Shown here piece by piece: positions 39,181-52,509 of a stretch of 64,000 nt of DNA. Both the position numbers and the translations under genes were made by a program. Origin of the DNA: Eulemur rufifrons (Eukaryota; Chordata; Mammalia; Primates; Lemuridae); contig NC_090989.1 in the NCBI RefSeq assembly GCF_041146395.1, forward strand, positions 248,238,843 to 248,302,842, written 5' to 3'. Each line of letters opens with the position of its first letter. Within the stretch, counting starts at the first letter, position 1. A model generated the notes under the pieces. It saw nothing but the letters and a program-made list of their open reading frames with translations, made no database searches and was not told the DNA's origin.

Positions 39181-39254
39181 TTTCTTTCTTTCTTTTCTTT
39201 CTTTTCTTTCTTTCTTCTTTCTTTCTCTTTCTTTCTCTCTTCTTTTCCTTCTTA
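39181..39254. repeat. Polypyrimidine (TTTC)n tract
   Basis: About 75 bp of nearly pure C/T (purine on the minus strand), expanded inside the L1 ORF1 relic. Such mirror-like tracts can form triplex DNA; that is inference. Confidence 0.9.
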
Positions 39255-39335
39255 GATTCTCACTGCACATATGTTAACACATTTATAGTTGTCCTAGAAT
39301 TCTTGGATATCCTGCCCTGTTCTTTTCAGTCTTTT

Positions 39336-39539
39336 TTATCTTTCCTTTTCAGCTTTAACAGTTTGCAGTGTCATATCCTCAAGCTCAGAGAGTCTTTCCT
39401 CAGACATGTCTAGTCTACTAATAAGCATATCAAAGGCATTCTTCATTTCAGTTACAGTGTTTTTGATATCTAACATGTCCTTTTGATGCATTCTTAGAAT
39501 TTCTATCTCTCCACTTACATTACCTATCTCTTCTTGCAT
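39336..39539 (-). pseudogene. L1 ORF1 coiled-coil remnant, 67 codons
   Basis: Translates to 'TEMKNAFDMLISRLDMSEER' and 'LSELEDMTLQTVKAEKER', the end of the L1 ORF1p coiled coil that precedes its RNA-binding domain. The RRM and C-terminal domain are not open downstream. ORF1p trimerises and coats L1 RNA; this piece is dead. Confidence 0.85.
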
Positions 39540-40479
39540 GTTTTCTACTTTTTCAATGAAGGCCTTAGCATATTCTCACAGTTTTTTGTTTTGTTTTATT
39601 TACATTCCTGGTGGGATAATTCCAGCACTCCTACCATATCTGACTCTGGTTTTGATGCTTGTTTAGTCTCTTCAAACTGTGTTTTTTTTTTTGCCTTTTT
39701 GTATGCCTTGTATTTTTTTTTTTTTTAAATCCAGATAAGACGTACTGAGTAAAAGGAACTGTGGTAAATTGGTCTTTATTGATGTGGTGGTTAGGTCTGG
39801 GGGGAGTGAAAACTTTCTGTAGTTTTATGATTAGGTCTCAGTCTTTTGGTGAACTTCACAGTACTTCTCAGTCCCCATACCCCTCCTGTGTAAGACAGGC
39901 TAGAAAAAGCTGGAGTTAGGTTATTTCCCTTTCTCCAGGTAGGTTAGGCTTTGGTAAATCTGGAAGCTTAGGCTCTGGTCTAGCAGTTTCTCATGAAGGC
40001 AGGCTTTGTGAAGAAGAACAGAATGCTGCAACTTATTTCAAAATGGCTTCTTTTCTCCTCTCTATGCTTGAAACACAAGGGAGTTTTTCTCTGATCTTCA
40101 CTGTGAGACCTTGGTAATGTTCCTAGATGTAAAACTCACAAAAGTGTGAGGGCCCTGCTATCACTGGGTCCCCCTCACTGGAGTTTGTAACTCACAGACT
40201 TGTCCACACTGAGCCTCCAGCAATCCATCTATTGTAGTTCACATTTTCTATCCTAGCACTGGTTCCCTTAGAGGTTTCTGCTCATGGGTTTCTACTCTAG
40301 CATATTGTAATTCTCTGTGTGTGCCTGTTTCTCCAATTTGTGAGGCAGTGGTTTGCCCTGTGATTTCACTGCTCTGTTGGATCACAGAAGACTTGTTGAT
40401 TTTTCCATTTGTTCAGTTTACTTTAGATCAATTTTTTTCAGATTTATCAGTTTACTTGTTACAATGGGATGATGACTTC

Positions 40480-43400
40480 TATGCTTCCTATAGGTTAGAT
40501 TTGCAACCTAAAGTCTTGAACCCCTAATCTATGTAAATATCTGAAAAATAAATAACTGATAACTATAATTATCTCTGGAGAAGGGAGGCAAACGTTGGAT
40601 TTGAGACTGATGATTAAGGAGACTTTAGCCATTATTTTTTATTTTATTTATTTTATGAATAGAGTGACTATATCAGTGTAATTAAAGACTGATAATAATA
40701 ATAAAACACAATGAACAGGAACCAAAGTATGGGGGAAGGATTTAAGGAACTTGGAAACAACAGAGATAGAGATATTCAAAACAAAATTTCTGCCTTTTCT
40801 TTAAAATACTTTTTTCTTATATATTTTAGTCAGTATAGTCCACATTATCATTTTACAACAAATCTAAGTGCCTTTCTTTATTCCTGTTTCTTCCTCATCC
40901 TCCACATCAATCAGTGACTAACTTCAATCCATTTTAATGGTTAAAAACTTTTCTGATCCATCATTCCCTCTTCATCTTCCCTGTTCATTTTAATTCATCC
41001 TTCTTTTTAAAACTTTTGGGTCTTTTGGTCTGGACTATTGCAACACTCTTATTACTATTCTCCCTGCCTTCCACAACTTTTGCTCTTCATGTAACTTTCT
41101 ATGTAGGTGTTGTCATTTACAATTTCCCCCCATAAATACCTCAGTAGATTTTTTTTAGATCAAGGATAATAAAGTCAGCACTTCGGTGTGAGTCTTAGTT
41201 CTCAGGTTCAAGGAAGGCATCTCTGATTAATAACATTATTCTTTCTGGCTGATCCTAACTGTGACCTCAGACTCTTTCCTAACATTATGATCCATGTGGC
41301 CACTACAAGATGACTGGGATCTGTATGAAGATAAAACCTATTATGCTTTCTTTCCTCAGAGAACTACTGCATTTCCAATAGTGTTTATCTCTCTTAGTAA
41401 ATATTTCTACATTGAGGAATAAAAATGAGATATTAGAAGCTTAAAGAATGAAGTTAAAGATTTAGGACTATCTCATTACTGAGTACTCTTTTAAGATAAT
41501 TTACTCTTATTGTAAAAATCTAACAACCTAAGTCACAATACATGACCAATAACTGACCACATTCTATTTTTCTAATTTTCTAAAATATAGTTTGTTGGAA
41601 ATTGACATTCAATTGTACAGACTTCTAAGTACAGTTGTTATTGAACCAAAGGATGTTACTTAATTGTAAGTAGACGATGTCTAAATGCAAAAGAGAAAAA
41701 TAAACAGAGATAGTCACAGGGCATAGCAATCAGAAGAACAATTAGGAAAAAGTGAAAAAGAATAGGAAACAGCAATAAAGAACTTTATTCTGGACAAGTT
41801 TAAATGAGAGAAGTGGCAATGTGATGTGAATAAGATTATTTCAGAATAAGCCAAATACCCACAGAAAATTAACTGCGGTTTGTCATAGGGGTGGACAAAT
41901 AAATTGAGGACTTAACATGAATGTGGAAATGTCATCAAAATGACATTGAACAAGGTGAGTATCAAGAAAGAACACAAAGATCTGAAGTAGAAAGAAGCAT
42001 AATACTGAGTCAGAATTCTTAATAGGAAATTAATTTCTAAACACATGAGCTAGGAAAAATGACAGAGGAATGTGAAGAAATTAATGGGCCTGGAAGGAGA
42101 ATAGTATGAAGAAATTGACATCAGAGATACTGAAAAGAGAACATTTGATATTATGAGTAAATTATTCAATACTTTCAGGAGAAAGATGAATTATCAAACA
42201 CAAGGAATTTTTTTAGCAAATGCATTTTAATTTGATTTTATGTGGTTCAATTTCTAAATTTTCCATAAAGGCTGAGGAAAACATTCTCCAATTAGAATAA
42301 CATTGTTTTTAGAAACAATTTTCTTCATACTTCAAGTAATATTTTTACTTGTTTTATCTTATTTTAGGACTAATAAGAATGAGGCTTCTTTCCATAAAGT
42401 GTAGATAATAACATTTGAACCTACACTAACTGCCATTCATCAATGCCATACCCAGATGCAGAGTCAACACCCAACACAGCAGTAGTACCTTTGGGATGAA
42501 GGTCACCTTTTATAATGTTAATGGTTCCAGTTTCACGAGGTTCTTGAACTAACCTAGACTTGCAATTCATTGAACTGTTACTATTTTTATTATTATCTTT
42601 AATACATCATTTCAGAAATGAACAGAATAGCTGGGCAGAAAAGCTGGGTGGCCTGAACTTTTCTCAGAAATTAAAAAAAAAAGAAAAAAACTAAACTTTT
42701 TCTGGAGCAACTATAACTTTAAACTTTTAGTGTTTGTCATACAATCATACAAGGATAACAATGTAGGAGGAAATGAGAGTGAGCGTAAAACCAGTAGTGT
42801 TAGCAACATTAGAGCCTACCAATATTGAGATTGATTTTTTTTATACAGACTCATTAAATTACCAGTGATCCCTTACACACTCAATCTTTAAAATCCAACT
42901 GACCTATTTCACCAAAAAAATTGGAAAAAAAAGATTTAATGAGAAGTCATTATTTCCCAAAAGCATTACAGCATGATGATTTTGAAAACACTGTCCTCTG
43001 AGAGATGATAGCCCAAATGTTAGAGTTCAATTAACCCAATTAGAGGCTGTGTGTTCATTCCAATGAAGTTATAGGTAGCTGTGCATATAAGCAAGTATAC
43101 ATGTATATGTCTGTTTTTCCATTTCAACACTTTGCAATATGGGTTTATGTTTCCATTTTCAATTCTTTATAGAATTTTTCAGCAATGTAGAGAAGATAGA
43201 TAAAAACAAGAATGATTACTCAGAGCTTCTTGAAGATGGAATAGTCTAAAACTTACATTTGTGTTAAAATGATGGAGAGTTTATGGCACAAACAATCAAA
43301 TAAAGAGAAACAGGCTGCATTTCAAAACCAAATAGGTTTAGATCCTACCTGACTAAAATTAGTGTTGGGAATAACATATAATTCTGTATATTCTACATAT

Positions 43401-43965
43401 CTCTCTAAGTTCTACTAAAGGAATTCTGGATATTTAAAAATGAGAAAAAGATAATTAGTAGTTTAAGAGAGAAATAATTACTTTCAATGAAATCACAAGG
43501 TTTGATGAAGAAACACAGGAACACAAAAGCTGGGACTTACGGCATGAAATAACTGGATTTACAGCTTTCTCTTCTTGACAGGCAATTCTGTTTGATTTTA
43601 ATAGTTGATGCTTCCAAAGTAATTTACATGAGAAAATACAAGTTATTCTTCTATGGCATTTTGGACACTTAATGTAGTTGTTCAGTATAGAACAACATAC
43701 ACCTTGATTGGATGACTATGGGTGGCTGTAACTTTTGTATTTGGTTGGGAAGTTAGGAGGTGAGAATGGTAATTGTATTTTTGAATAGCAATTAGCTTAG
43801 GTTTATATACATTTTATGGATTAAAATAGCATGTATATAAGTCTTATGAAAAGATAAAATGAACATAGAAAATGTACACAATGAGCAAAGATGCATATTG
43901 TAATCTTCTGTAATTGCTAAAAATATGCAAGGAGATATAGCAGGAAAAAAAACAATAGATCAAAT
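40480..43965. other. Unassigned; L2 relic at its start
   Basis: 40850-41100 resembles L2 ('tggtctggactattgcaaca', 'tattctccctgccttccaca'). 41400-43965 holds nothing I can assign and has few simple repeats. 42420-42560 is locally less AT-rich. It is the longest single-copy-looking stretch between the L1 blocks. Confidence 0.45.
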
Positions 43966-43969
43966 TAAA

Positions 43970-44425
43970 ATGGAATTCTAAAACATATTCAAATAATACA
44001 AAAGAAAACATAAAATTTTTAAAAAGTATAGAAGAACTCAGAGGATAAAAACAAAACTTGACAATAAAAGAAAAAGTTAAATCTAATGATATCAGAATTC
44101 ACATGAAATATTAATGAACTAAACAGTCCATTAATGGCAGAGATTAAAAGTATAAAGGTGTTAGAAACATAAACCCATGATAAACTCTCTAAAAGAGGTA
44201 CACTTTAAATGTAAAAATACAGATAGTTTCAATTTAAATGGACAGAAAATATATACCATGCAAACATGAAGCACAAAAAAGCTGGCATGAGGGAATTAAT
44301 ATTTATATTAATATAAAAAACAGAATCAAAGATAAAGAGTTTATTAAAGAGGAACATTTAATAATGGTCAAGAGTAAATTTATCAAGAAGAGAAAACAAC
44401 CATAAATATTTGTAGTCAATAGAGG
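43970..44425 (+). mobile_element. L1 ORF2 fragment
   Basis: Follows the L1 ORF2 order: 'caaataatacaaaagaaaac', 'acagtccattaatggcagag', 'tataccatgcaaacatgaag' and 'agagaaaacaaccataaata'. It stops where the next L1 begins with a 5'UTR in the same orientation. Confidence 0.75.
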
Positions 44426-44429
44426 TGAA

Positions 44430-47400
44430 AAATATACAAGAGGGCTTTTGGTTTGGACTAAATGGCATATATTAATACTTGTTTCTCCCCGCTCTTCTCT
44501 TCTAAGTGTAGCTACAAAGCCTGGAAATAACGCAATAGGTAGCCAAAGGAGAACTAGGGAAGAAGGAGAGAGGAAAGCAAGTTTTGTTAGGAACCATAAG
44601 ACTAGAGGACCAACACTGCAGCAGAGCATTTTATAGACCCCACCGAGTAGAATAAGGTGGCAGAGGCCTGGCATTTCCCAACGTCCAACCTAGCAACAGA
44701 TGGCTATTTATGTAGGTTTGTTTGTCCATCAGCTAGAACCAGATTCCTGATGAAAACATCAGGTGAGTTCAGCAGCACATGCCACAACTAGCACATGGCC
44801 CAGGAACCCCTCTGTCCCTGTGAGTCTGAGACTCTCCTCTCTCACTGAGAGACACGGACATGGATGGATAGCACCGGCAAGGAGGACTTCACTACAAAAA
44901 GTGCCCATCCTGGAAAGCCTCTTCGTTTACATGAAACTGGGGACTCATATCCCCACTCAGAGACAATGGGTGTCCAGGCAGATCCTGCAAGAGAAATTGT
45001 GCTGCAACAAAAGGCCTGGCCTAGGAAGATTCTTCATCCCTGAGGATCTGAAACTATCCTTCCTCACTGAAAGAAACCTGGAGGCAATAGCAAATATTAC
45101 ACTAAAAAAGTGTCCTGGCTCAGTAAGCTATATTGTCCATGTAACACTGAAATCCCAACATTCAGAGACACTTATAAGATGGATCCCAACACAAGGAGCA
45201 TCCGCTGCTGGAAGCATTCTCCTTTCCCCACTAGTAGGAGATGTCCTATTATAACAAGTTGCAAACCTTGGAAGTACTTACCTTCTCCACTTTGTTTGAG
45301 GCTCTATTCCTGTGCCAAGGCACCCATCAGCATGGGGACAATTGCAAAGGGAGCCTGCCATAAAAAGCAGCCTGGCTCAGGATGCCTCTTTTTCCCCAGA
45401 GGCCTGAGACACACTACTCCCACCTAGGGATACCATATTGGAAGGGATTGGCATTGATGCAGAAATAGGACCCAGACTCTCCTAACATAGTAGACAAAAT
45501 GCCCAGGATACAATAGAAAGTAACCTGCCATACCAAGAACCAAAATATTCACAGTTTGATATATAAAATCATTTGATGCCAACACTGAGATAAATCAGAT
45601 GTTGGAATCATCTGACAAATATTTTAAAGTAGCTATTAGAAAAATACTTAAACACACATTGCAAATAGTTTTTAAACAAATAAGCAGAATTCTGAGTAAA
45701 AAAATAGAAGTTAAGAAAACTCTATGAAAATTATATAATTGGAAAACAATAACAGAAACAAATAATTCACTGGATGAGCTTGATAGTACAGTAAACTTAA
45801 GGACAGAACAATAATTTCCACAAAAAAACTGGCTGAAAACATATAAATAGAGCCTGAGAGACCTTTGGGACAATAAGGAAAGATACAAAACTTGTACCAT
45901 TGGATTCCCAGAGGAAAGGCAAAAGAGAATAAGGCTGAAAGAATATTCAAAAAATAATGGCTGAAAACTTTCTAAATTTGGTAAAAGACATAAGATGACA
46001 AATTTAAGAAACTAAGTCAATCCCCAAAAGAATAAAACTAAAGAAATACATACCAATAAACACCACAGTCACATTTCTGAAAACTAAAGACAAAGAAAAA
46101 AAGATGTTGTAAGCAGTAAAAAACTCATGTCAGGTAATACCATCTTATACTCAGGGAAAGTTAAAGGAATTTAAATGGAAATGAGATTTCCACATTTTGC
46201 TTGAAGTGATAAATATTAATACCAGTAGACTGTGATAAAGTCACAGTAATACCTAGAGCAATCACTATAAAAACTACAAAAAGCGATACTCTCAAAACAC
46301 TACATAAATAAAAAATAATCCTAACAATTGTTCAAACAACCAACAAAAGAAAAAAGAAAAAGAGGTAAAAGAAACATAAGAAACAGAAAATAATTAATAA
46401 AATGGCAGACTTTAGCTATAACATATCAATAATTACATATTAATAGTCTAAATATACCCAATTAAAAGGCTGGCATAGTGGATAAACAAGTAGAAACAAC
46501 AACAATAAAACATGACCTGCTACATGCTGCTTACATAAACTCTCTTTAAATTCAACAAAACATTTAGCAAACTGATTCCAATAATGTATAGAAAGAATCA
46601 CATACTATGAATTAAATGGCATTTATTTCATGTATGCAAGGCTGCTTCAACATTTCAAAATTAACCAATATAAGTCACCATAACAACAGTGACAGAAGTA
46701 AAATCATATGATAATATCAATTGATGTGGGAAGTGCATTTGAAAAATCCAATACCCATGCATGATAAAAACTCACAAAAAATAGGATTAGAAGGACATTA
46801 CCTTTACTTGATGAACAGCATCTCCAAAAACTTCCTGCAAGCATCATAGTGATTGCGCAAGACTGAATGCTTTCCCTCTAAGACCCGGGACACAGCAAGA
46901 ATGTCTGCTCTCTTCACTTTTTTTACACATAGTATTGGGACCTCTAGCCACTGCAATAAGAGAAAATAAAGAAACAAAAGAAAAACAAAAGCTTGGAAAG
47001 GAGGAATGTAAACTGCTCTATTTTCAGATGACATGATTGTCTACCTAGAAAACCTAAAGGCATAGACAAAAAGACATTCCTAGAACAAAGAAGATAGTTC
47101 AATCAAGATTGCTGGATACATGATCAAAAAAAGAAAAATAAATCACATTTCCAACTATTAAAAGCAAATATATGAGAACTGAAATTAAAAACACAATGCC
47201 ATTTTGAATGATTCCAAAGAAAGCTAAGTATTAGGTACATAAAAGACCTAACATGCTCACGAATTGAAAAAAAATCGTCACAGTAAAAATGCCAATTCTC
47301 TCTAAATGAATCTATAGGTTTAATACAATTCCTATCATAATTCAAGCAAATTGTTTTTCTTTTTTTAAATGGCATCCTTATAAAACCTATAAGGAAAGGC

Positions 47401-48940
47401 ATAGCTCTAGGATAGTTAAAACAACCTTGAAAAAAAGAATGTGTGTGGGGAGTATCACTCTATCAGATATTAAGTCTGACTGTACAGCTACAGCAAGTAA
47501 GACTACAGTACTGGTAGATCACAGGGACAGATTTATGGAACAGGGTAAAGAACACAGAAAGAACAGACTAACAAAAGTATACTCAGCTGGTCTTTGACAA
47601 TGGTGTAAAAGCAACGAAATGGAGGAAACATGGAGGTTAAAAATAAAAATGGTGCTGAAGCTAGGCTAAAACATGAAATCCAGGCTCGGGGGCTTTGTCA
47701 CTGGCGGTGCCGCAGGCTCCTTACAGCTTTCAGCCAGTGGCCTGCGAGCTGGGAGTCATGGGCTGCCTCTTCCAGGACGCTGAGCTTTTGGGCCCGCTGT
47801 GCGGCCGGGGTCTGGGGGAGTCTGGTGTAGGTGAGGCCAGATGGCGGGGTGTGGTGGCTGTTCCTTAGGGATGTAATCCAAAGCTTTGAGAGGCGGTCTT
47901 GAAGGATGTGTATGAAGACGCTCGCAGGGGCCAGAAAGCGTCTGTGCTGAGTTACCAGGACCTGCTGAGGAAGCTCTTCTACACAGCCTGTCAGTTACAT
48001 GAGCCCCCTTCCCATGGTGGCAGTAGTCTGGGAAGGGTGCAATGCAGTCTGCACCTCAAGGGCCATGACAGGACATGCCAATTCAACTGAGGCCGCTGGA
48101 GGGACCACACAGGGAGAGCTCAGAACATCATCCATGTCGGTAACTCCATAGAGGGGCGCTAGAGAAAGATCCAGCTGTGGTACCAGAGCATCGAGCTGGT
48201 GAACTGGGCAGAGGGGGCCATCATAGCAGCATCTACCCAGCCTGAGGAGGGATCAGGCTGCTCAGGGTCGGACCAAGACTAACAACCTCGGTCAACAGGA
48301 ACTCACGCTCACACCCATATCCGTCTCTCTCAGATCACTCCCCTTTCCACCTTCTACCCACCTCATATATCAGAGGGGTTGGAACTACCAACGTGATGTG
48401 CCTTTCTGTATCCTAAACCTGCATAAAATTGAACCAAATCCTTTCTGTAGCAAATGTCAACCTTTGGAGTGTCTTCAAAAGTGGGCACTGTACACTCTCT
48501 TTTCTCAAAGAGGAGACATTAAAATTCACTGTGCGGAACAAAACAAGACAAAACAGAAGCAAAACAATAACAAGAACAAAAATCATGAAACTCAAACAAT
48601 CATAGACCTGAATGTAAAAGGTAAAGCACTAAAAGTTTAAAAGAATACATAGGAAAAATATTCCAAATTCATGGTTAAGCAAATAGTTCTTAGGCTGAAC
48701 ACCAAAATAATAAAACATAAAAGGAAATATTTATTAATTGGACTTCATCAAAATGAAAAACTTTTGCTTTGTGAGAGACCCCTTGAAGAAGATTAAAAGG
48801 CAAATTAGGAGAAAATATTTACAAAACATATATTTCACTAAGGACTCATGTCTATACTATCTAAAGAATTCTTAACCTCAAAAGTTAAAAAAACAAACAA
48901 AAATCCAATTACAAAATGGACAAAAGACACAGCAAACTAT
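44430..48940 (+). mobile_element. Old L1, 5'UTR-ORF1-ORF2, interrupted
   Basis: The most complete L1 here. The 5'UTR covers about 44430-45600 (GC-richer; ORFs at 44763-45254 and 45110-45427 lie in it), with 'agatgttggaatcatctgac' at its end. ORF1 is at about 45600-46150 ('ataatggctgaaaactttct'). ORF2 is scattered from 46440 to 47670 with 'ttcagatgacatgattgtct' (47024-47043), the catalytic-motif codons. It resumes at about 48590 and runs to about 48940. Many stops and deletions; no function. A processed pseudogene sits at 47679-48583. Confidence 0.75.
47679..48583 (+). pseudogene. GC-rich processed pseudogene, parent unidentified
   Basis: A 0.9-kb insert much richer in G+C than the flanking L1. 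It ends in an ATTAAA signal (48518-48523) followed after about 15 bases by a degenerate A-rich tail (about 48536-48583), and is flanked by CATGAAA (47672-47678 and 48584-48590) inside L1 ORF2. One open segment (47899-48090) reads DVYEDARRGQKASVLSYQDL and continues to LFYTACQLHEP. A later frame segment reads LWYQSIELVNWAEGAII and ends in GSDQD and a stop at about 48280. I do not recognise the protein. Frames shift and stops intervene, there are no introns and no promoter. It looks like an L1-mediated mRNA copy with its 5' part GC-rich (leader) and 3'UTR AT-richer. Confidence 0.8.
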
Positions 48941-48958
48941 TCCACATGTATATCTTTA

Positions 48959-49298
<340 letters not shown>

Positions 49299-49313
49299 AC
49301 ATGTATATCTTTA

Positions 49314-52119
49314 GAAATTATTTTGACATTACTGGAGATTATTCATGCATTTAATTTTATATGTGTTTATGATTCTGTGCTATTTTTTTTTCTGTTTTTG
49401 TTTTGTTCAGTTCTGTTCATATTTCCCTCATCTTTGTTTCTCTCTAGTTATTCATGAAATCTACGTCCCATATTTTTGTCAGTATCAATAATAAATTATG
49501 ATAGAAGACAACATATCTCTCAAACTTCGGTATGTGAATTTATCATGGTTTTACTTACATCATCTTCATAAATTCTGTCCTTTCTGGTAATTATATTTTC
49601 TCTTGTAATTTCTAAATCATTACTGCTTTCAATTTCAGAAGAATATGGATATTACATTTGCATGCTAGTGAATGGCCTTTTTTTTAAGAGAATACAGATA
49701 AGTCATTTGATGCTACAAAGATTAACGAGAATTCTAGATGATCCTGGAATATATTATATAAAATTCTGACTAAGCAGATGTGGCTTCTGGGCTCTCAGAA
49801 GGATTAATTAATTCCAGAACATGAGGCAATGTTCGCCAGGTGAGCTAAAACAAGAAGGACATTCCAGGTACATGAAGCATATTCAATGGCCTAGGACCAT
49901 TAGAGATTGATTATAGCACACCAAATATTAGGCATTGTAATTTGCCATGATTGGAGCAAAGAGTGCACAGTAGAGAGAGGTAGAACATTCTACTCCTACT
50001 ACTGCTGCTTCTACTGGCACTTTTCCAAGTGATTTATTCATATCTTATTTAATCTCTACTATAGACTTTTAAAGTAGTTACTATTATAATCATCACCATT
50101 TTACGCTACAAGAAGCTGAGATGTAGAAGACTTTAATAACTTATCCAAAGTCATATGGTATTTGTTTTTATCCAGGATCAAATGTGTTGACCGGGAAATC
50201 TCTTTAAGATTGTAATATTTTAAAATTTTATAACTCTAGAAATGCTGGCCAAATTAAAATATGTAAAATTAGTTCTTAGCATATGATTATTCCCAGCTCT
50301 AAATGTACAGCACTATTTCAGTGGTTAGTTTTATCTTTTCACAAGTATTTCATTTCTGTCTTAATCTGTATTCCAAACATGAGTTGGGGCTTTCCACAAT
50401 CAAACAGAACTCTATAGATCAAAAGCTCCATAAAACTCTGCTTTGTCATAAACTAACACAGTGCTAGAGAAGATGGATCAAGTGAAGTTTAAGTGACCTT
50501 GTTTCCCAGGCAAGGCAAAAATGACAAAAGCTAAAGAAATAAAAGCAAAAAATTTATTCTAGGAAGGTACTTTCCAGATTCTGAAAAATATAGGCCATGT
50601 TTCTGACTTCTATTTAAAGACACCTAACTCATGGGCTCTGAGGTGGTATCTATATGAGTATAAAAATGGAACAACCTTTGCATTCCTCTTTCAATTTATT
50701 TTTGATATGCTCTAATGCTTCAGAGTATGGATAATTTATAATTAGCACTTTGATAATAATCTTAAACAGAATGTTGGCCAAAGGTGGAGTCTATCTGGTT
50801 CTAATAGTGTATTAAATTGAGCTTAGCTATAGGTCAAAACCGCTTATGGCTAATTCACATTTTTGTTTAGAATGGTTTTATACTCCGTAGGAAAGAACTT
50901 GCTTCAATAACTCTAGAGCCATATAGACCTGGTCAAGCAATTTTAGAATGTACCTGATATAAGTCAAATACTGTGTTTGCCATATAATCCTCTCAAAAAT
51001 CCTGTGAAATGCATGTTGTTATCCTCTGTTCACCAGAGTATGATGAGTAATGAGTGAAAACATTAATAAGCAGAGGTTTCAATAATCAATATTATGTCTT
51101 TTTCACTTGAACTTGATTGATACCGTTCATCCCTTATGAAGGAGTTCCTTTATAAAGTTAATTTCCTTAATGAGAATATTTGTTTAAAAAAAACATTTTT
51201 CCCGAATGCAAAGGCATGTGCACAGGTTAAGGACTCTATGTTATTTCATTTCATTTAACAACTACGTATTAAGCATTTATTATGGGCCAGACATAGAAAG
51301 AGATAAGAAATTGAACAAGATAAATACATTTCCTCTTTTTATGAATGTACCACCTATTTAAGAAAATTGGAGAGAGATAAATAGGTATAATAGTAAGTGT
51401 GATGAATGTTACCAAAGACAATATTCTAGGTATTATGGTCATGTGTAGCTTTATCCCTATTCCCTTCTTTTTGTGTAAACTAGAAATAGTTCTAAAATCT
51501 TGATGTTCCCGTGTATTATAATAAATGTGGATAAAATATCTCACAAGTGCTTAGTGTTGTAAATATTGTATAGTTCAAATTATATCACATTATGAGACAA
51601 AAATATCTGATTGACCATTCATCATAGATTTTGAATTGTGTCATATTATTATTATGGCATTCTAACCTCTCCACTACAGTTTTATATACAAACTTGTCAC
51701 AAAGAATAATTTGTATAGTATTATTTTGTTATCATATGAATGTCTCCTTTTTTTTAACTACACATCAAATGCTTTTAACACCATTTGGTAATTTTTACTT
51801 CAATCAATTTATTCAGTCAGTGTTATGGAATAGTAATTTTCTATTTGAATAAATTATTTTATTGTCAAGTTGAACCATTTGTTTCTATTAGAAAAACTGA
51901 ATATATGTTTAAATCCCAAAATGCTTACAAAGGATGTTTTTCCTCACCTATTACAAAAATAATATGAACTGTTTATTATTATTGATTCTCTGTATTTCAA
52001 TTATTATAAAAAAATATTCTTTTCTGATGTTCCCATTGTCACAACTTTGGTAAATAGACATGAATTCAGGCATGATCCTATGACTTTTTTTTTTTTTACC
52101 ATGATCCTGTTTTTTTAAG
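49314..52119. other. Mostly unassigned; MIR/L2-type relics
   Basis: 50020-50190 has the ancient-repeat order 'ttatttaatctctactatag', 'taatcatcaccattttacgc', 'aacttatccaaagtcatatg'. 51245-51330 is a similar relic. 52071-52108 has CATGATCCT repeated on both sides of a 13-T run. No gene seen. Confidence 0.45.
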
Positions 52120-52124
52120 GCTTT

Positions 52125-52508
52125 TGCTATGGTGTGAATGTTTGTATCCCCTCCAAAATTCATGTTGAAACTGAATCACCAATGTGTAGTATCAAAAGGT
52201 AGCGGTTGTAGGATGTGTTTTGATCATGAGAGCTCCTCCATCCTGAATGAAATTAAGGCCCTTATTTAAAAAAAAAACCCTTTTTGCCTGTCTGCCTGCC
52301 ACCATGTGAGGACATGGCATTTATCCCTTCCTGGGGATGCAGCAACAGGCACAAGCCTCCAAGCAGAAAGAGCAGCCTTCACCAGGCGCCAAATGAGAGC
52401 ACCTTGATTTTGGACTTATTAACCTCCAGAGGTTTTAGAAAATAAGTTTCTGTTCTTTATAAATTATCCAGTCGTTGATATTTTGTTATAACAGCACAAA
52501 CTAAGATA
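52125..52508 (+). mobile_element. Solo MaLR LTR (MST/MLT1-like) with 5-bp TSD
   Basis: Starts TGCTATGGTGTGAATG and ends 'gcacaaactaagata', flanked by GCTTT at 52120-52124 and 52509-52513. The inside has 'ccctccaaaattcatgttga', 'ctgcctgccaccatgtgagg' and 'gacttattaacctccagagg' in MaLR order. About 384 bp, complete for this class. Internal retroviral sequence is absent, as expected after LTR-LTR recombination. Confidence 0.9.
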
Positions 52509-52509
52509 G

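Larger units (their letters stand above)
38870..40480 (-). mobile_element. Old L1 5' half (5'UTR plus ORF1), inverted
   Basis: On the minus strand it reads 5'UTR (40480 down to about 39620), then ORF1 (39600-39200) and beyond to about 38870. Diagnostic complement words include 'actgagtaaaaggaactgtg', 'gattaggtctcagtcttttg' and 'cctggacctgtggtttagtg'. Retention of the 5' end with loss of ORF2 is the reverse of usual 5' truncation and is seen in HAL1-type elements or after deletion. Confidence 0.8.

Noticed and set aside
44763..44830. Resemblance to the start of U6 snRNA ('gttcagcagcacatgccaca')
   Set aside because: Only the first 20 bases or so are similar. The rest does not follow U6, there is no A-tail or TSD, and the segment fits inside an L1 5'UTR.
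44763..45254. 163-codon ORF in a GC-richer stretch
   Set aside because: It lies in the L1 5'UTR, has no domain and low-complexity repeat words, and is overlapped by another ORF in a different frame.
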